From assembly GCF_001894865.1 (NCBI RefSeq), contig NZ_BCXA01000039.1, positions 1 through 64,000 on the forward strand: a DNA stretch of 64,000 nt, in the 5' to 3' direction. The stretch is from Rhodococcus maanshanensis NBRC 100610 (GTDB lineage: Bacteria > Actinomycetota > Actinomycetes > Mycobacteriales > Mycobacteriaceae). The position numbers and the translations under genes are program-made. The notes beneath the pieces are model-generated. The model was not told where the DNA came from and did no database searches. It was given only the letters and a program-made list of their open reading frames with translations. Each line of letters starts with the position of its first letter. The first letter of the stretch is position 1. Below are positions 32,840 to 40,699 of this stretch, piece by piece.

Positions 32840-35161
32840 ATGGCGCCCGCGACACCCGAACGGGTTGGGAACCTCCCCCACGCGCTCACCAGTTTCGTCG
32901 GCCGTCGCCGCGAGGTCGCGGAGGTCCGACGACTGCTGGGTAACGCACGCCTGGTCACGGTGGCCGGTATCGGGGGCGTCGGTAAGACCAGGCTGGCGCT
33001 GCGGGTGGGCGAGGGCGCGCAGCGGTCGTACCCGCACGGGGTGTGGCTGGTCGAGCTCGGCGAGCTGCGCGAACCCCACCTGTTGGCGGAGACGGTCGCA
33101 GCGACGCTCGGGCTGCGGGAACGGTTGGCTCACCCACCCATGGTCCTGCTCACCGACTTCCTGGCCGACCGGCGAGCGCTGCTCGTGCTGGACAACTGCG
33201 AACACCTGGTGGACACGGTCGCCGAGTTCGCGACGTCGCTGCTGCGCGCATGCCCCGAGGTGCGAATCCTGGCGACCAGCAGAGAGCCGTTGGGGGTCAT
33301 CGGCGAAGCCACCTTCCGTCTGCCGCCGCTGACGGTCCCCGATTCGGACAGCCAGGCGTCGACGAGCGCCCAGCCCCGGTCCGAAGCGATCACCCTGTTC
33401 ACCGAACGTGCCCGCGCCTACCTCCCCGAGTTCAGGCTCACCGAGGACAACCAGCTCGCGGTCACGCAGATCTGCAGGCAACTCGAGGGTCTGCCGTTGC
33501 CGATCGAGCTCGCCGCGGCCAGGTTGCGCGCGCTGTCCCCGGAGCAGGTCCTGGAGCGGCTGACCAACCGGTTCAGGTTGCTGACGGTCGGGCGCCGCGG
33601 GGTACCAGCGCGGCACCAGACCTTGCGGTGGTGCGTCGACTGGAGCTACGAACTGTGCACGCCCCAGGAACAACAATTGTGGCGTCGGCTCGCGGTGTTC
33701 GCCGGCAACGTCGAACTGGATGCGGTGGCCGGGGTCTGTGCTGCAGACATGGAGCAGGAACAGGTCTTCGAGGTCGTCACCTCCCTTGTCGACAAGTCGA
33801 TCCTGACCATGGAGGAGGGTCAGGTCGTCCGGTACCGGATGCTCGAGACACTGCGCGAGTACGGGTTGGAGAAGCTGGCGGAGGCCGACGAGTCGGCGAC
33901 GTTCCTGCGGCGGCACCGAGACTTCCACGAGCGGCTGGCGGTGCGCGCAGGGGCGGAATGGATCGGGTCAGGGCAGTTGGAATGGATCGCCCGCCTCGAC
34001 CGCGCGCGGGCGGATTTGCGCGCCGCGCTGGAGTTCAGCACCACGGAGCCGGGTGAGGCCGGCGCCGCGCTGCGCATGGTCGCCGCGATCTACCCCTACT
34101 GGGTGTCACGAGCGCTGTTCAGCGAGGGAAGATACTGGGTCGACCGTGCGCTGGCCGCCGACGACGGGCCGCCGTCCGCAGCCAGGGTGGCCGCGATGTG
34201 TGCCGGCGGTGTGCTGGCCGCAATGCGGGGCGACCTCCCGGCGGCCAAGGAACTCACTGATGCCGCGCGCGACCTCGCCGAGGCAACGGGCGACGACACG
34301 GCGTCCGCACTGGCGGCCTCCGCGACCGGGTATCTCGCCACCTTCTCCGGCGACTTCCCGCGCGCAGTCGGATGCTTCGAGACATGCCTGGGCATGCTCG
34401 GGACCGGCGGCGAACTGCTGCCCCGCGTCGGCGCCCTGGTCGGGCTCGCCATGGTGTGCGGTTTGGGCGGGGACACGCTCCGGGCGGTCGCCTGCCACGA
34501 GGAGGTGGTCGCACTCACCGAGTCGCACGGCGAATCGATGTACCGGTCCTACTCGTTGAGCATGCTCGCGTTGGCGGTCTGGGAACAGGGCGACGCCGGG
34601 CGCGCGACCCGGCTGATCGAGGAGTCGATGCGGCTGACCCGTCTCGTGGACGATCCGCTCGGCTCCGCCATGTGCCTGGAGATCCTGGGGTGGCTCGCGG
34701 CCGAGGCGAACGACGCGGAGCGGGCCGCGGTGTTGATGGGCGCCTCGGTGTCGGTGGGCGAGGCCGCGGGGAGCCCCACGATCGTGGTCCGCGACCTCTT
34801 CGGCCACCATGATCGGCTTGTTCGGCAGTCCACCCGGATGCTGGGCAAGCAAGCGTTCGAGGCCGCCTTCGGACGCGGGCGAGAGCTCGACGTCGAGGAG
34901 GCGATCGCCTATGCCCTCCGCGTCACCTCGCGCGCCGAGCCGAAAGCGAGCGGACCGGATTCACGCCTCACCCGCAGAGAACGAGAGGTCGCCACGCTGG
35001 TGGCGCAGGGCCTGAGCAACAAGGCGATCGCGCAGCAATTGGTGATCTCTCAGCGCACGGCCGAGGGGCACGTGGAGAAGGTCCGCGCGAAGCTGGGTTT
35101 CACCACCCGCGCTCAGATCGCGGCGTGGGTCGTCGCAAGGAACGCGGAACAGGCGGTCTGA
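32840..35161 (+). CDS. LuxR-family regulator with STAND ATPase
   Basis: The 773-residue protein has an N-terminal STAND/NB-ARC ATPase (Walker A GIGGVGKTRLAL at 43-54, ALLVLDNCEHL near 115, ATSREPLGV sensor near 152), TPR-like repeats in the middle and a C-terminal LuxR helix-turn-helix (LTRREREVATLVAQGLSNKA from about 709, then AIAQQLVISQRTAEGHVEKV). It is a ligand-gated transcription regulator, common in mycobacteria and rhodococci. The ATG follows GAAGGGACGTCGCCG. Its 3' end almost touches the convergent deaminase gene. A decayed paralogue lies directly upstream. Targets are unknown. Confidence 0.88.
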   Translation: MAPATPERVGNLPHALTSFVGRRREVAEVRRLLGNARLVTVAGIGGVGKTRLALRVGEGAQRSYPHGVWLVELGELREPHLLAETVAATLGLRERLAHPPMVLLTDFLADRRALLVLDNCEHLVDTVAEFATSLLRACPEVRILATSREPLGVIGEATFRLPPLTVPDSDSQASTSAQPRSEAITLFTERARAYLPEFRLTEDNQLAVTQICRQLEGLPLPIELAAARLRALSPEQVLERLTNRFRLLTVGRRGVPARHQTLRWCVDWSYELCTPQEQQLWRRLAVFAGNVELDAVAGVCAADMEQEQVFEVVTSLVDKSILTMEEGQVVRYRMLETLREYGLEKLAEADESATFLRRHRDFHERLAVRAGAEWIGSGQLEWIARLDRARADLRAALEFSTTEPGEAGAALRMVAAIYPYWVSRALFSEGRYWVDRALAADDGPPSAARVAAMCAGGVLAAMRGDLPAAKELTDAARDLAEATGDDTASALAASATGYLATFSGDFPRAVGCFETCLGMLGTGGELLPRVGALVGLAMVCGLGGDTLRAVACHEEVVALTESHGESMYRSYSLSMLALAVWEQGDAGRATRLIEESMRLTRLVDDPLGSAMCLEILGWLAAEANDAERAAVLMGASVSVGEAAGSPTIVVRDLFGHHDRLVRQSTRMLGKQAFEAAFGRGRELDVEEAIAYALRVTSRAEPKASGPDSRLTRREREVATLVAQGLSNKAIAQQLVISQRTAEGHVEKVRAKLGFTTRAQIAAWVVARNAEQAV

Positions 35162-35164
35162 GAA

Positions 35165-35644
35165 TCAGCTGCGGCGTATCTGAACGGCGTGCCGCCGGAA
35201 CGGCGCGAGTGCCTCGTCGTCGAGGTTGGGGCCGGAGACGGTGATCGACGCGTCGCTGGACCGCAGGACCTCGGTGCAGCGCAGGGTGAATCGCGGGTGA
35301 CCGCCGATGATGGCGGTGAAATCCGGCTCGGCGGCGCCGAAGACGACGCGGGTGATCCCGGCCCAGACGATGGCGGCGCTGCACATGGGACACGGTTCAC
35401 CGCTGGCGTAGATCGCGGCGCCGGTCAGCTCTGCGCCGTTGCCGACGTCGATCGCGGCCGTGATCGCGACGAGCTCGGCATGGGCGGTGACGACGCCGGT
35501 ACTGGTGACCTCGTTGCGGCCCTCTGCGATCGTGGCGCCGCCGGCGTCGACGATGACGGCGCCGAACGGGCGGTTGCCATCGCGACCGGCGTGCTCGGCG
35601 AGCGAGATCGCCCGCCGCAGATGGGTTTCCTCACCCTTGATCAT
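35165..35644 (-). CDS. nucleoside/nucleobase deaminase (CDA fold), cyanate-linked
   Basis: The 159-residue zinc hydrolase of the cytidine-deaminase-like fold (guanine/cytosine/tRNA-adenosine type) has HAELVAI and the Cys ligands in SGEPCPMCSAAI, with the proton shuttle Glu in HAE. It would remove an amino group from an aromatic base or similar heterocycle and release ammonia. It is divergent from cynR by about 110 bp, with an 8-bp inverted repeat in between. A second member of the same fold is at the other end of the cyn cluster. The exact substrate cannot be decided. Confidence 0.78.
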   Translation of the reverse strand: MIKGEETHLRRAISLAEHAGRDGNRPFGAVIVDAGGATIAEGRNEVTSTGVVTAHAELVAITAAIDVGNGAELTGAAIYASGEPCPMCSAAIVWAGITRVVFGAAEPDFTAIIGGHPRFTLRCTEVLRSSDASITVSGPNLDDEALAPFRRHAVQIRRS

Positions 35645-35703
35645 GGTCGTTCCTTTCGCTCACGCGGTGCGAGCTCCACGATGCCGACCGAACCCCATAG
35701 AGT

Positions 35704-35751
35704 CCAAGACTTACTTTCCATCAGCGCAATAGTGCGCATCTATAGTCTTGG
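35704..35751. promoter_or_regulatory. LysR-type site between deaminase and cynR
   Basis: CCAAGACT (35704-35711) and AGTCTTGG (35744-35751) form a perfect 8-bp inverted repeat flanking GCGCAATAGTGCGC. The position between two divergent genes fits CynR binding that controls both, plus autoregulation. Confidence 0.5.
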
Positions 35752-35753
35752 TC

Positions 35754-36638
35754 ATGGAGCTGCGCCATATCCGGTATCTGTTGGCGGTGGCCGATCATGG
35801 CAACTTCACTCGTGCGGCCGAGTCCTTGCACGTCTCGCAGCCCACCTTGTCGCAGCAGGTCAGGCAACTCGAGCGCGCACTGGGCGTGCAGCTGCTCGAC
35901 CGGTCCGGCCGTACCGTACGTCTCACCGAAGCCGGCGAGGCATACGCGCATCATGCGCGACTCGCACTGCGCGACCTCGACGCCGGTGAGCGCGCGGTCC
36001 ATGACGTGCAGGACCTCTCCAGAGGGCACCTGCGGGTGGCGATGACACCGACGATCACCGCCTACCTCATCGGTCCGCTCGTGCACCAGTTCCACGCCGC
36101 ACACCCGGGGGTGACCCTGACCGTCGTGGAGACCACCCAGGACCGGATCGAGGCAGACCTGCTCGCCGACCGGATCGACCTCGGCATCGCCTTCACCGGT
36201 ACCCACGCCGCCGGCATCGACAACGCCGAGCTGTTCTCCGAGAACCTCAGCCTGGTGGTCGGATCGGCCCACCCTCTCGCCGGACGATCGGAGCCGCTGC
36301 CTGCCCGGGAGCTCGCCGCCCATCCGCTGGCGTTGCTCAGTCGCGACTTTGCCACCAGGACCCACATCGACGGGTACTTCGACGCATGCGCGATCGCGCC
36401 GAGCATCGGGGTCGAAGCCAACTCCATCGGCGCGCTGGTGGAGTTCGTTCGACGGGGCCGGCTCGCCACTGTCCTTCCCGACGCCATCACGCGTGACCAT
36501 CCCGAGCTGCTGCCCATCGCGCTGACCCCCGCGTTGCCCACCCGGACGGTGGAGATCCTGCGTCGCGGCACCGCCTACCACTCGGCCGCCTCCCGCGCCT
36601 TCGCCACGATCGCCCAGACCCTCGCGCGGTCGAGCTGA
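35754..36638 (+). CDS. cynR: LysR-type regulator of cyanate genes
   Basis: The 294-residue LysR-family activator begins MELRHIRYLLAVADHGNFTR, has a standard winged helix-turn-helix (FTRAAESLHVSQPTLSQQVR) and a periplasmic-binding-like effector domain. It resembles CynR and lies just before cynT and cynS in the same direction, so it should activate them when cyanate is present. TTG at 35748 is an alternative start, but ATG 35754 fits the family better. A divergent deaminase gene shares its promoter region. Confidence 0.85.
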   Translation: MELRHIRYLLAVADHGNFTRAAESLHVSQPTLSQQVRQLERALGVQLLDRSGRTVRLTEAGEAYAHHARLALRDLDAGERAVHDVQDLSRGHLRVAMTPTITAYLIGPLVHQFHAAHPGVTLTVVETTQDRIEADLLADRIDLGIAFTGTHAAGIDNAELFSENLSLVVGSAHPLAGRSEPLPARELAAHPLALLSRDFATRTHIDGYFDACAIAPSIGVEANSIGALVEFVRRGRLATVLPDAITRDHPELLPIALTPALPTRTVEILRRGTAYHSAASRAFATIAQTLARSS

Positions 36639-36759
36639 CCGTGAAGCCGAGCACGCCCGCCGCATGACCTGAATTGGCAAGCTACCCAACCTGATTGCGC
36701 GGACACATCCACCGAGACCCTGCTCCAGACCCCGCGCTGGAGGCCGGCCCGATCCAGCT

Positions 36760-36774
36760 ATTGGTCTGAGCAAT
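36760..36774 (+). promoter_or_regulatory. possible CynR site before cynT
   Basis: ATTG-N7-CAAT, a LysR-like T-N11-A element, lies about 100 bp before the cynT start. A -10-like TATAGC follows at about 36803-36808. The call rests on pattern and position only. Confidence 0.35.
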
Positions 36775-36875
36775 GGCAATCATGGCATCTGCGTATTGGA
36801 CGCTATAGCCACAGGTGATGCAGGGTGGATTTCGTCAGGACCAGCCGGTCAAGCACCCACCGAAGGGAGCGATCC

Positions 36876-37478
36876 ATGCACGACCTAGCCGCCGGCGTCA
36901 CACAATTCCAACGCGATGTCTTCCCCACCAAGGCAGATCTGTTCGCCCACCTCACGACGACCCACCGTCCCGAGACGCTGTTCATCAGCTGCTCCGACGC
37001 CCGCGTGGTCCCGGAGCTGATCACCAACAGCGAGCCGGGCGAGCTCTTCGTGATCCGCACCGCGGGCAATCTCGTGCCCGCCTACACGCCAGGAGCCGAC
37101 GGCGTGGCGGCCAGCATCGAGTTCGCCGTCGCCGCCCTGGGCGTCTCCCGCATCGTGGTGTGCGGCCATTCCGGCTGCGGCGCGATGACCGCCCTAGCCG
37201 AACGCCACGACCTGAGCGGAACACCGATGCTCGCCGAGTGGCTGCGACACGCGGACGCCTCCGCCGCCCGGGTCGCCGCCACCGGAGAGGACGACGCCGT
37301 CCCGACGCTCGTACGAGCGAATGTCGTTGCGCAGCTGGCGAACCTGGCCAGCCACCCCTCGGTTGCCCGCGCCCTCGCCGCAGGCACCGCAACCGTCGAG
37401 GGCTGGGTGTTCGACATCGGTACCGGCGCGATCACCTCGATCGACGCCTCCGGGTCGGAACGCGTACTCGCAGCCTGA
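36876..37478 (+). CDS. cynT: beta-carbonic anhydrase, cyanate operon
   Basis: The 200-residue beta-class carbonic anhydrase interconverts CO2 and bicarbonate. The zinc ligands are Cys39, His98 and Cys101, with the Asp41/Arg43 dyad in CSDAR and the CGHSGCG loop at 96-102. Next to cyanase its job is to keep bicarbonate, the cyanase co-substrate, available. The ATG at 36876 follows GAAGGGAGCGATCC. Length and motifs are normal. It is followed by cynS 106 bp downstream. Confidence 0.92.
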   Translation: MHDLAAGVTQFQRDVFPTKADLFAHLTTTHRPETLFISCSDARVVPELITNSEPGELFVIRTAGNLVPAYTPGADGVAASIEFAVAALGVSRIVVCGHSGCGAMTALAERHDLSGTPMLAEWLRHADASAARVAATGEDDAVPTLVRANVVAQLANLASHPSVARALAAGTATVEGWVFDIGTGAITSIDASGSERVLAA

Positions 37479-37584
37479 TCGTCCGATCTCGGTCCCCGTA
37501 CAGCCGTCCGGGACCCCACCACCCCGGCGCCGTACCTCCCACCCCCTGTCGGGACGGCGTCAGACCCGAAAGGAACCACACCTC

Positions 37585-38055
37585 ATGGTGCACGCACAGT
37601 TCGACCCCACCGCCCGCCAGGCACTGGCCATCGCAGCGGTGGACGCCAAGACCAGGAAGGACCTCTCCTGGCAGCAGATCGCGGACGCCGCAGGCCTGTC
37701 GGTGGCATTCGTCACCGCCGCAGTCCTCGGCCAGCACGCCCTTCCTGAGCAGAGCGCCGCGGCGGTCGCCGACCTGCTCGGACTTGACGACGACGCGGCG
37801 ATGCTGCTGCAGACCATCCCGACCCGCGGATCGATCCCCGGCGGGGTCCCGACCGATCCGACGATCTACCGCTTCTACGAGATGCTGCAGGTCTATGGCA
37901 CCACCCTCAAGGCCCTGGTCCACGAGCAGTTCGGCGACGGCATCATCAGCGCGATCAACTTCAAGCTCGACGTGAAGAAGGTCGCCGACCCCGAGGGCGG
38001 CGAGCGCGCCGTCATCACCCTGGACGGCAAGTACCTGCCCACAAAGCCGTTCTGA
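37585..38055 (+). CDS. cynS: cyanase (cyanate hydratase)
   Basis: The 156-residue cyanase converts cyanate and bicarbonate to ammonia and two CO2 (via carbamate). The three catalytic residues fall at exactly the classical positions: Arg96 and Glu99 in YRFYEML and Ser122 in [11 protein letters not shown]. The N-terminal HTH-like part is [20 protein letters not shown]. The C-terminal [10 protein letters not shown] matches the family end. The ATG follows GAAAGGAACCACACCTC. It forms an operon with cynT and the downstream deaminase gene. Confidence 0.95.
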   Translation: MVHAQFDPTARQALAIAAVDAKTRKDLSWQQIADAAGLSVAFVTAAVLGQHALPEQSAAAVADLLGLDDDAAMLLQTIPTRGSIPGGVPTDPTIYRFYEMLQVYGTTLKALVHEQFGDGIISAINFKLDVKKVADPEGGERAVITLDGKYLPTKPF

Positions 38056-38109
38056 GAACACCAAACACCTACCACCGAGAACCGGTGGCACGAACACATA
38101 GGAAGACCA

Positions 38110-38610
38110 ATGGATTTCGCACGGCACACCATCGACATCGCACGCCGCAACGTCGCCGAGGGCGGGCGTCCCTTCGCGACCGTCATCGTCAAGGACGGCC
38201 AGATCCTGGCCGAGAGCCCGAACAAGGTCGCCCAGACCAACGACCCGACCGCGCACGCGGAGATCCTCGCCATCCGCGAGGCCTGCACGAAGCTCGGAAC
38301 CGAACACCTGACCGGCGCCACCATCTACATCCTCGCCCTGCCCTGCCCGATGTGCCTTGGCGCGCTCTACTACTGCTCACCCGACGAGGTCGTCTTCCTC
38401 ACCACCCGCGACGCCTACGAACCGCACTACGTCGACGACCGCAAGTACTTCGAACTGGGCACCTTCTATGCCGAGTTCGCCAAGCCCTGGGACCAGCGGC
38501 GCCTCCCCATGCGCCACGAACCCCTCGAGGAGGCAGTCGACGTCTACCGCCTCTGGCAGGACGCCAACGGCGGTGAACGACGGGTCGCGGGCGCGCCAAC
38601 CGCCCACTGA
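38110..38610 (+). CDS. nucleoside deaminase (CDA fold), cyn operon
   Basis: The 166-residue deaminase has HAEILAI and the zinc Cys in ALPCPMCLGALYYC, plus a long C-terminal helix-rich tail (YFELGTFYAEFAKPWDQRRL) typical of guanine-deaminase-like members. It lies 54 bp after cynS on the same strand and so is probably co-transcribed. It would deaminate a heterocycle and release ammonia. The two deaminases of the cluster are clearly different proteins, so two successive deaminations or two substrates are possible. No ring hydrolase is present nearby. Confidence 0.8.
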   Translation: MDFARHTIDIARRNVAEGGRPFATVIVKDGQILAESPNKVAQTNDPTAHAEILAIREACTKLGTEHLTGATIYILALPCPMCLGALYYCSPDEVVFLTTRDAYEPHYVDDRKYFELGTFYAEFAKPWDQRRLPMRHEPLEEAVDVYRLWQDANGGERRVAGAPTAH

Positions 38611-38655
38611 CCCCAAGCCGCCTCGCTCACAGACACGGGCGTCCGGTTCACACCC

Positions 38656-39471
38656 TCACCGGTTGAGATTGCCCAGATCCACCGGAATCTGGGCGCCCGT
38701 GATGTACCTGGCCTCGTCCGAGCACACCCAGGCCACGGCCGACGCAATGTCCTCAGGCTGCGTGATCGGGTGCGGGAGGGTGTTCATGTAGATCGGGGCC
38801 AGCGTCGTCGCATACTTCTCCAGCATCGGCAGCATCGAACTCATGTCCATGCCGGTGTCCACGCCTGCGGGATGAACCGTGTTGACGCGGATGTCGTACT
38901 CGCCGAGCTCATTTGCCATAGCCTTGGCGAGCCCGGTGATGCCGTGTTTGGTGGCGACGTAGTGACTGGTGAACGGGGTGCCCTTGAGGCCCGACATCGA
39001 GCTGGTGAACACCATTGCGCCACCCGTGCCCTGCTCGATCAGGTGCGGGATCGACGCCTTCGCGGTGTGGAAGGTGCCGGTCAGATTCACGTCGACGGTC
39101 TCCTGCCACTGCTCATGGGTGACCTCCCACGACAGTGCCGCCGAACAGATCCCGGCGTTGGCGACCACCACATCGAGCCGGCCCAACTGGGCGATGCCGT
39201 CGCCGAGGGCCGCTGACAGACCCTCGAAGTCGCGCACGTCGACCTTGCGGGCCACGATCTTCTGACCCGTCGACTCCACCAGGCGGACGGTCTCGGTCAG
39301 ATCGTCATCGGTCGCCCCCGGGTACGGCGTGCTCGTGAATTGGGTGCAGGCGTCGATCGCGATGATGTTCGCGCCCTCTTCCGCGAATCGGACGGCCTCG
39401 GCCCGACCCTGACCCCGTGCCGCGCCCGTGATGAATGCGACTTTGCCCTCGAATCGACGGCTGGATGTCAT
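38656..39471 (-). CDS. mycofactocin-type SDR oxidoreductase
   Basis: The 271-residue short-chain dehydrogenase has the nucleotide motif GAARGQGRAEAV and, after the second strand, the insert DACTQFTSTPYPGATDDDLT and ETVRLVE that marks the mycofactocin-coupled subfamily (NAD(H) not exchanged, reoxidised by mycofactocin). The catalytic Ser is in FTSSMSGLKG and Tyr/Lys in HYVATKHG. It oxidises an alcohol. The ATG at 39471 follows ATGGAGGTAGGGAT. It lies downstream of the cysDNCQ-NTF2 operon past a hairpin and may share its pathway. Confidence 0.85.
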   Translation of the reverse strand: MTSSRRFEGKVAFITGAARGQGRAEAVRFAEEGANIIAIDACTQFTSTPYPGATDDDLTETVRLVESTGQKIVARKVDVRDFEGLSAALGDGIAQLGRLDVVVANAGICSAALSWEVTHEQWQETVDVNLTGTFHTAKASIPHLIEQGTGGAMVFTSSMSGLKGTPFTSHYVATKHGITGLAKAMANELGEYDIRVNTVHPAGVDTGMDMSSMLPMLEKYATTLAPIYMNTLPHPITQPEDIASAVAWVCSDEARYITGAQIPVDLGNLNR

Positions 39472-39508
39472 ATCCCTACCTCCATGAGTGAGTTTGTTTT
39501 CGATCCGG

Positions 39509-39541
39509 CCACGTGGCCCGAGGTGTTCTCGGGCCACGTGG
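39509..39541 (-). terminator. hairpin ending the cysD-NTF2 operon
   Basis: A perfect 14-bp stem (CCACGTGGCCCGAG / CTCGGGCCACGTGG, arms 39509-39522 and 39528-39541) with a 5-nt loop lies just after the NTF2-like gene and before the SDR start. It probably ends the operon or reduces readthrough. Confidence 0.75.
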
Positions 39542-39566
39542 GTCGGGGCGAGCTGACCTATCCGAC

Positions 39567-39926
39567 CTAGTCCGCCGGTTCGAAGATGGCGGTGATGGCC
39601 CCGATCTGGTCGTTCTCGATCACGAAGTGCTCGGTGATCCGAACGGTCGCGGTGGCTGCCTCCGCAGTTTCCAGATCGAGCAGGTATCGCGCGAGGACAT
39701 TCGAGTCCCACTCTCGGAATTCCAGATCCCGGATCTTCTGGAGCGGCTTGTACTGCTCCCCGGTGGCCAGCTCGCGGAGGATCTCGGCACCCGAGGAGCC
39801 GCAGGCCTCTCCGTTCTCGAACCGCACCGCATCCGGCACGAGCCGAACGTCGCTGACGTCGTGAGTGATCAGGGACTCGAGGTAGGCCCGCGCGGCCGCG
39901 ACTCGTGTGCTGTCGGTGTCGTTCAC
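39567..39926 (-). CDS. NTF2-like/SnoaL-fold protein in PAPS operon
   Basis: The 119-residue small alpha+beta barrel protein has an N-terminal helix (TRVAAARAYLESLITHDVSD) and strands such as VLARYLLDLET and VRITEHFVIENDQIGAITAI. The fold is used by ketosteroid isomerase, SnoaL cyclases and dehydratases. GTG 39926 follows CTGAGGAGTACACAG. It begins 12 bp after cysQ ends, so it belongs to the cysD-cysNC-cysQ transcript. That is unusual for sulfate assimilation and suggests an enzyme that acts on a sulfated or to-be-sulfated compound. Confidence 0.7.
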   Translation of the reverse strand: MNDTDSTRVAAARAYLESLITHDVSDVRLVPDAVRFENGEACGSSGAEILRELATGEQYKPLQKIRDLEFREWDSNVLARYLLDLETAEAATATVRITEHFVIENDQIGAITAIFEPAD

Positions 39927-39937
39927 CTGTGTACTCC

Positions 39938-40699
39938 TCAGTGTGTTGGGGTGGTCGCCCCGTTGATCTCGGCTAGCAGCAGATCTGCGAGTTCGGGGCG
40001 ACAGATCAGCAGGTCGGGCAGGTACGGATGGGGTGCGTTGTAGGTCAGTGGTGACCCGTCGATCCGGGTGGCGTGCAGGCCTGCCGCGAGTGCGACACCG
40101 ACGGGCGCGGCGGAGTCCCATTCCCACTGACCGCCGGCGTGGACGTACGCGTCGGCGTCGCCGCGCACCACGGCCATCGCCTTTGCCCCCGCCGAGCCCA
40201 TCGGCACCAGGTCCGCGCCGACCGACTCCGCGAGTGCGGTTGCGAAGGCCGGCGGCCGCGAGTCGCTGACCAAGATTCGACGGCGATCACGCTCCGGCCC
40301 GGGACCGGCGGTGGTGCCACCGCTCATGTAGACGGCCCCGAGCGCTGGTTGGGCCACCGCGGCCGCAGAGATACCGCGGCCCGCCTCCCATAGCGCCACG
40401 TGCACGGCCCAGTCGGTTCTCCCCGCAAGTCCGAATTCCCTTGTTCCGTCGAGTGGGTCGATGATCCAGACCCGCTGCGCGCCCAGCCGGGCCGTGCTGT
40501 CCGCCGATTCCTCGGACAGCACGGCATCGGCCGGGCGCTCGGTGGCGAGGCGTGCGAGCAGGTAGTCGTTCGAATCAGCGTCTCCGCGGCGGCCCAATTC
40601 CTTCGGCTCGCACGATCCAGCCGCGCGGGCGCGTAGTCCGAGCAGTAGGGCCCCAGCAGTCTCGGCGAGCTCTGCTGCCAGCTGTGCATCCGAGTTCAT
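39938..40699 (-). CDS. cysQ: 3'(2'),5'-bisphosphate nucleotidase
   Basis: The 253-residue Mg-dependent phosphatase of the inositol monophosphatase family has LSEESADS, the metal motif WIIDPLDGTREF and the second-site WEWDSAAP. It hydrolyses PAP (3'-phosphoadenosine 5'-phosphate), the inhibitory by-product of sulfotransferases and PAPS reductase, to AMP. Its ATG overlaps the cysNC stop by 4 bp (ATGA). Placement right after PAPS synthesis genes fits PAP removal for the sulfotransferase encoded at 46844. Confidence 0.88.
   Translation of the reverse strand: MNSDAQLAAELAETAGALLLGLRARAAGSCEPKELGRRGDADSNDYLLARLATERPADAVLSEESADSTARLGAQRVWIIDPLDGTREFGLAGRTDWAVHVALWEAGRGISAAAVAQPALGAVYMSGGTTAGPGPERDRRRILVSDSRPPAFATALAESVGADLVPMGSAGAKAMAVVRGDADAYVHAGGQWEWDSAAPVGVALAAGLHATRIDGSPLTYNAPHPYLPDLLICRPELADLLLAEINGATTPTH

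Noticed and set aside
7018-35161. STAND ATPases as anti-phage defence proteins
   Set aside because: Each carries a DNA-binding domain (XRE, SARP or LuxR) and none has an effector such as a nuclease or TIR domain, so transcription regulation is the simpler reading.
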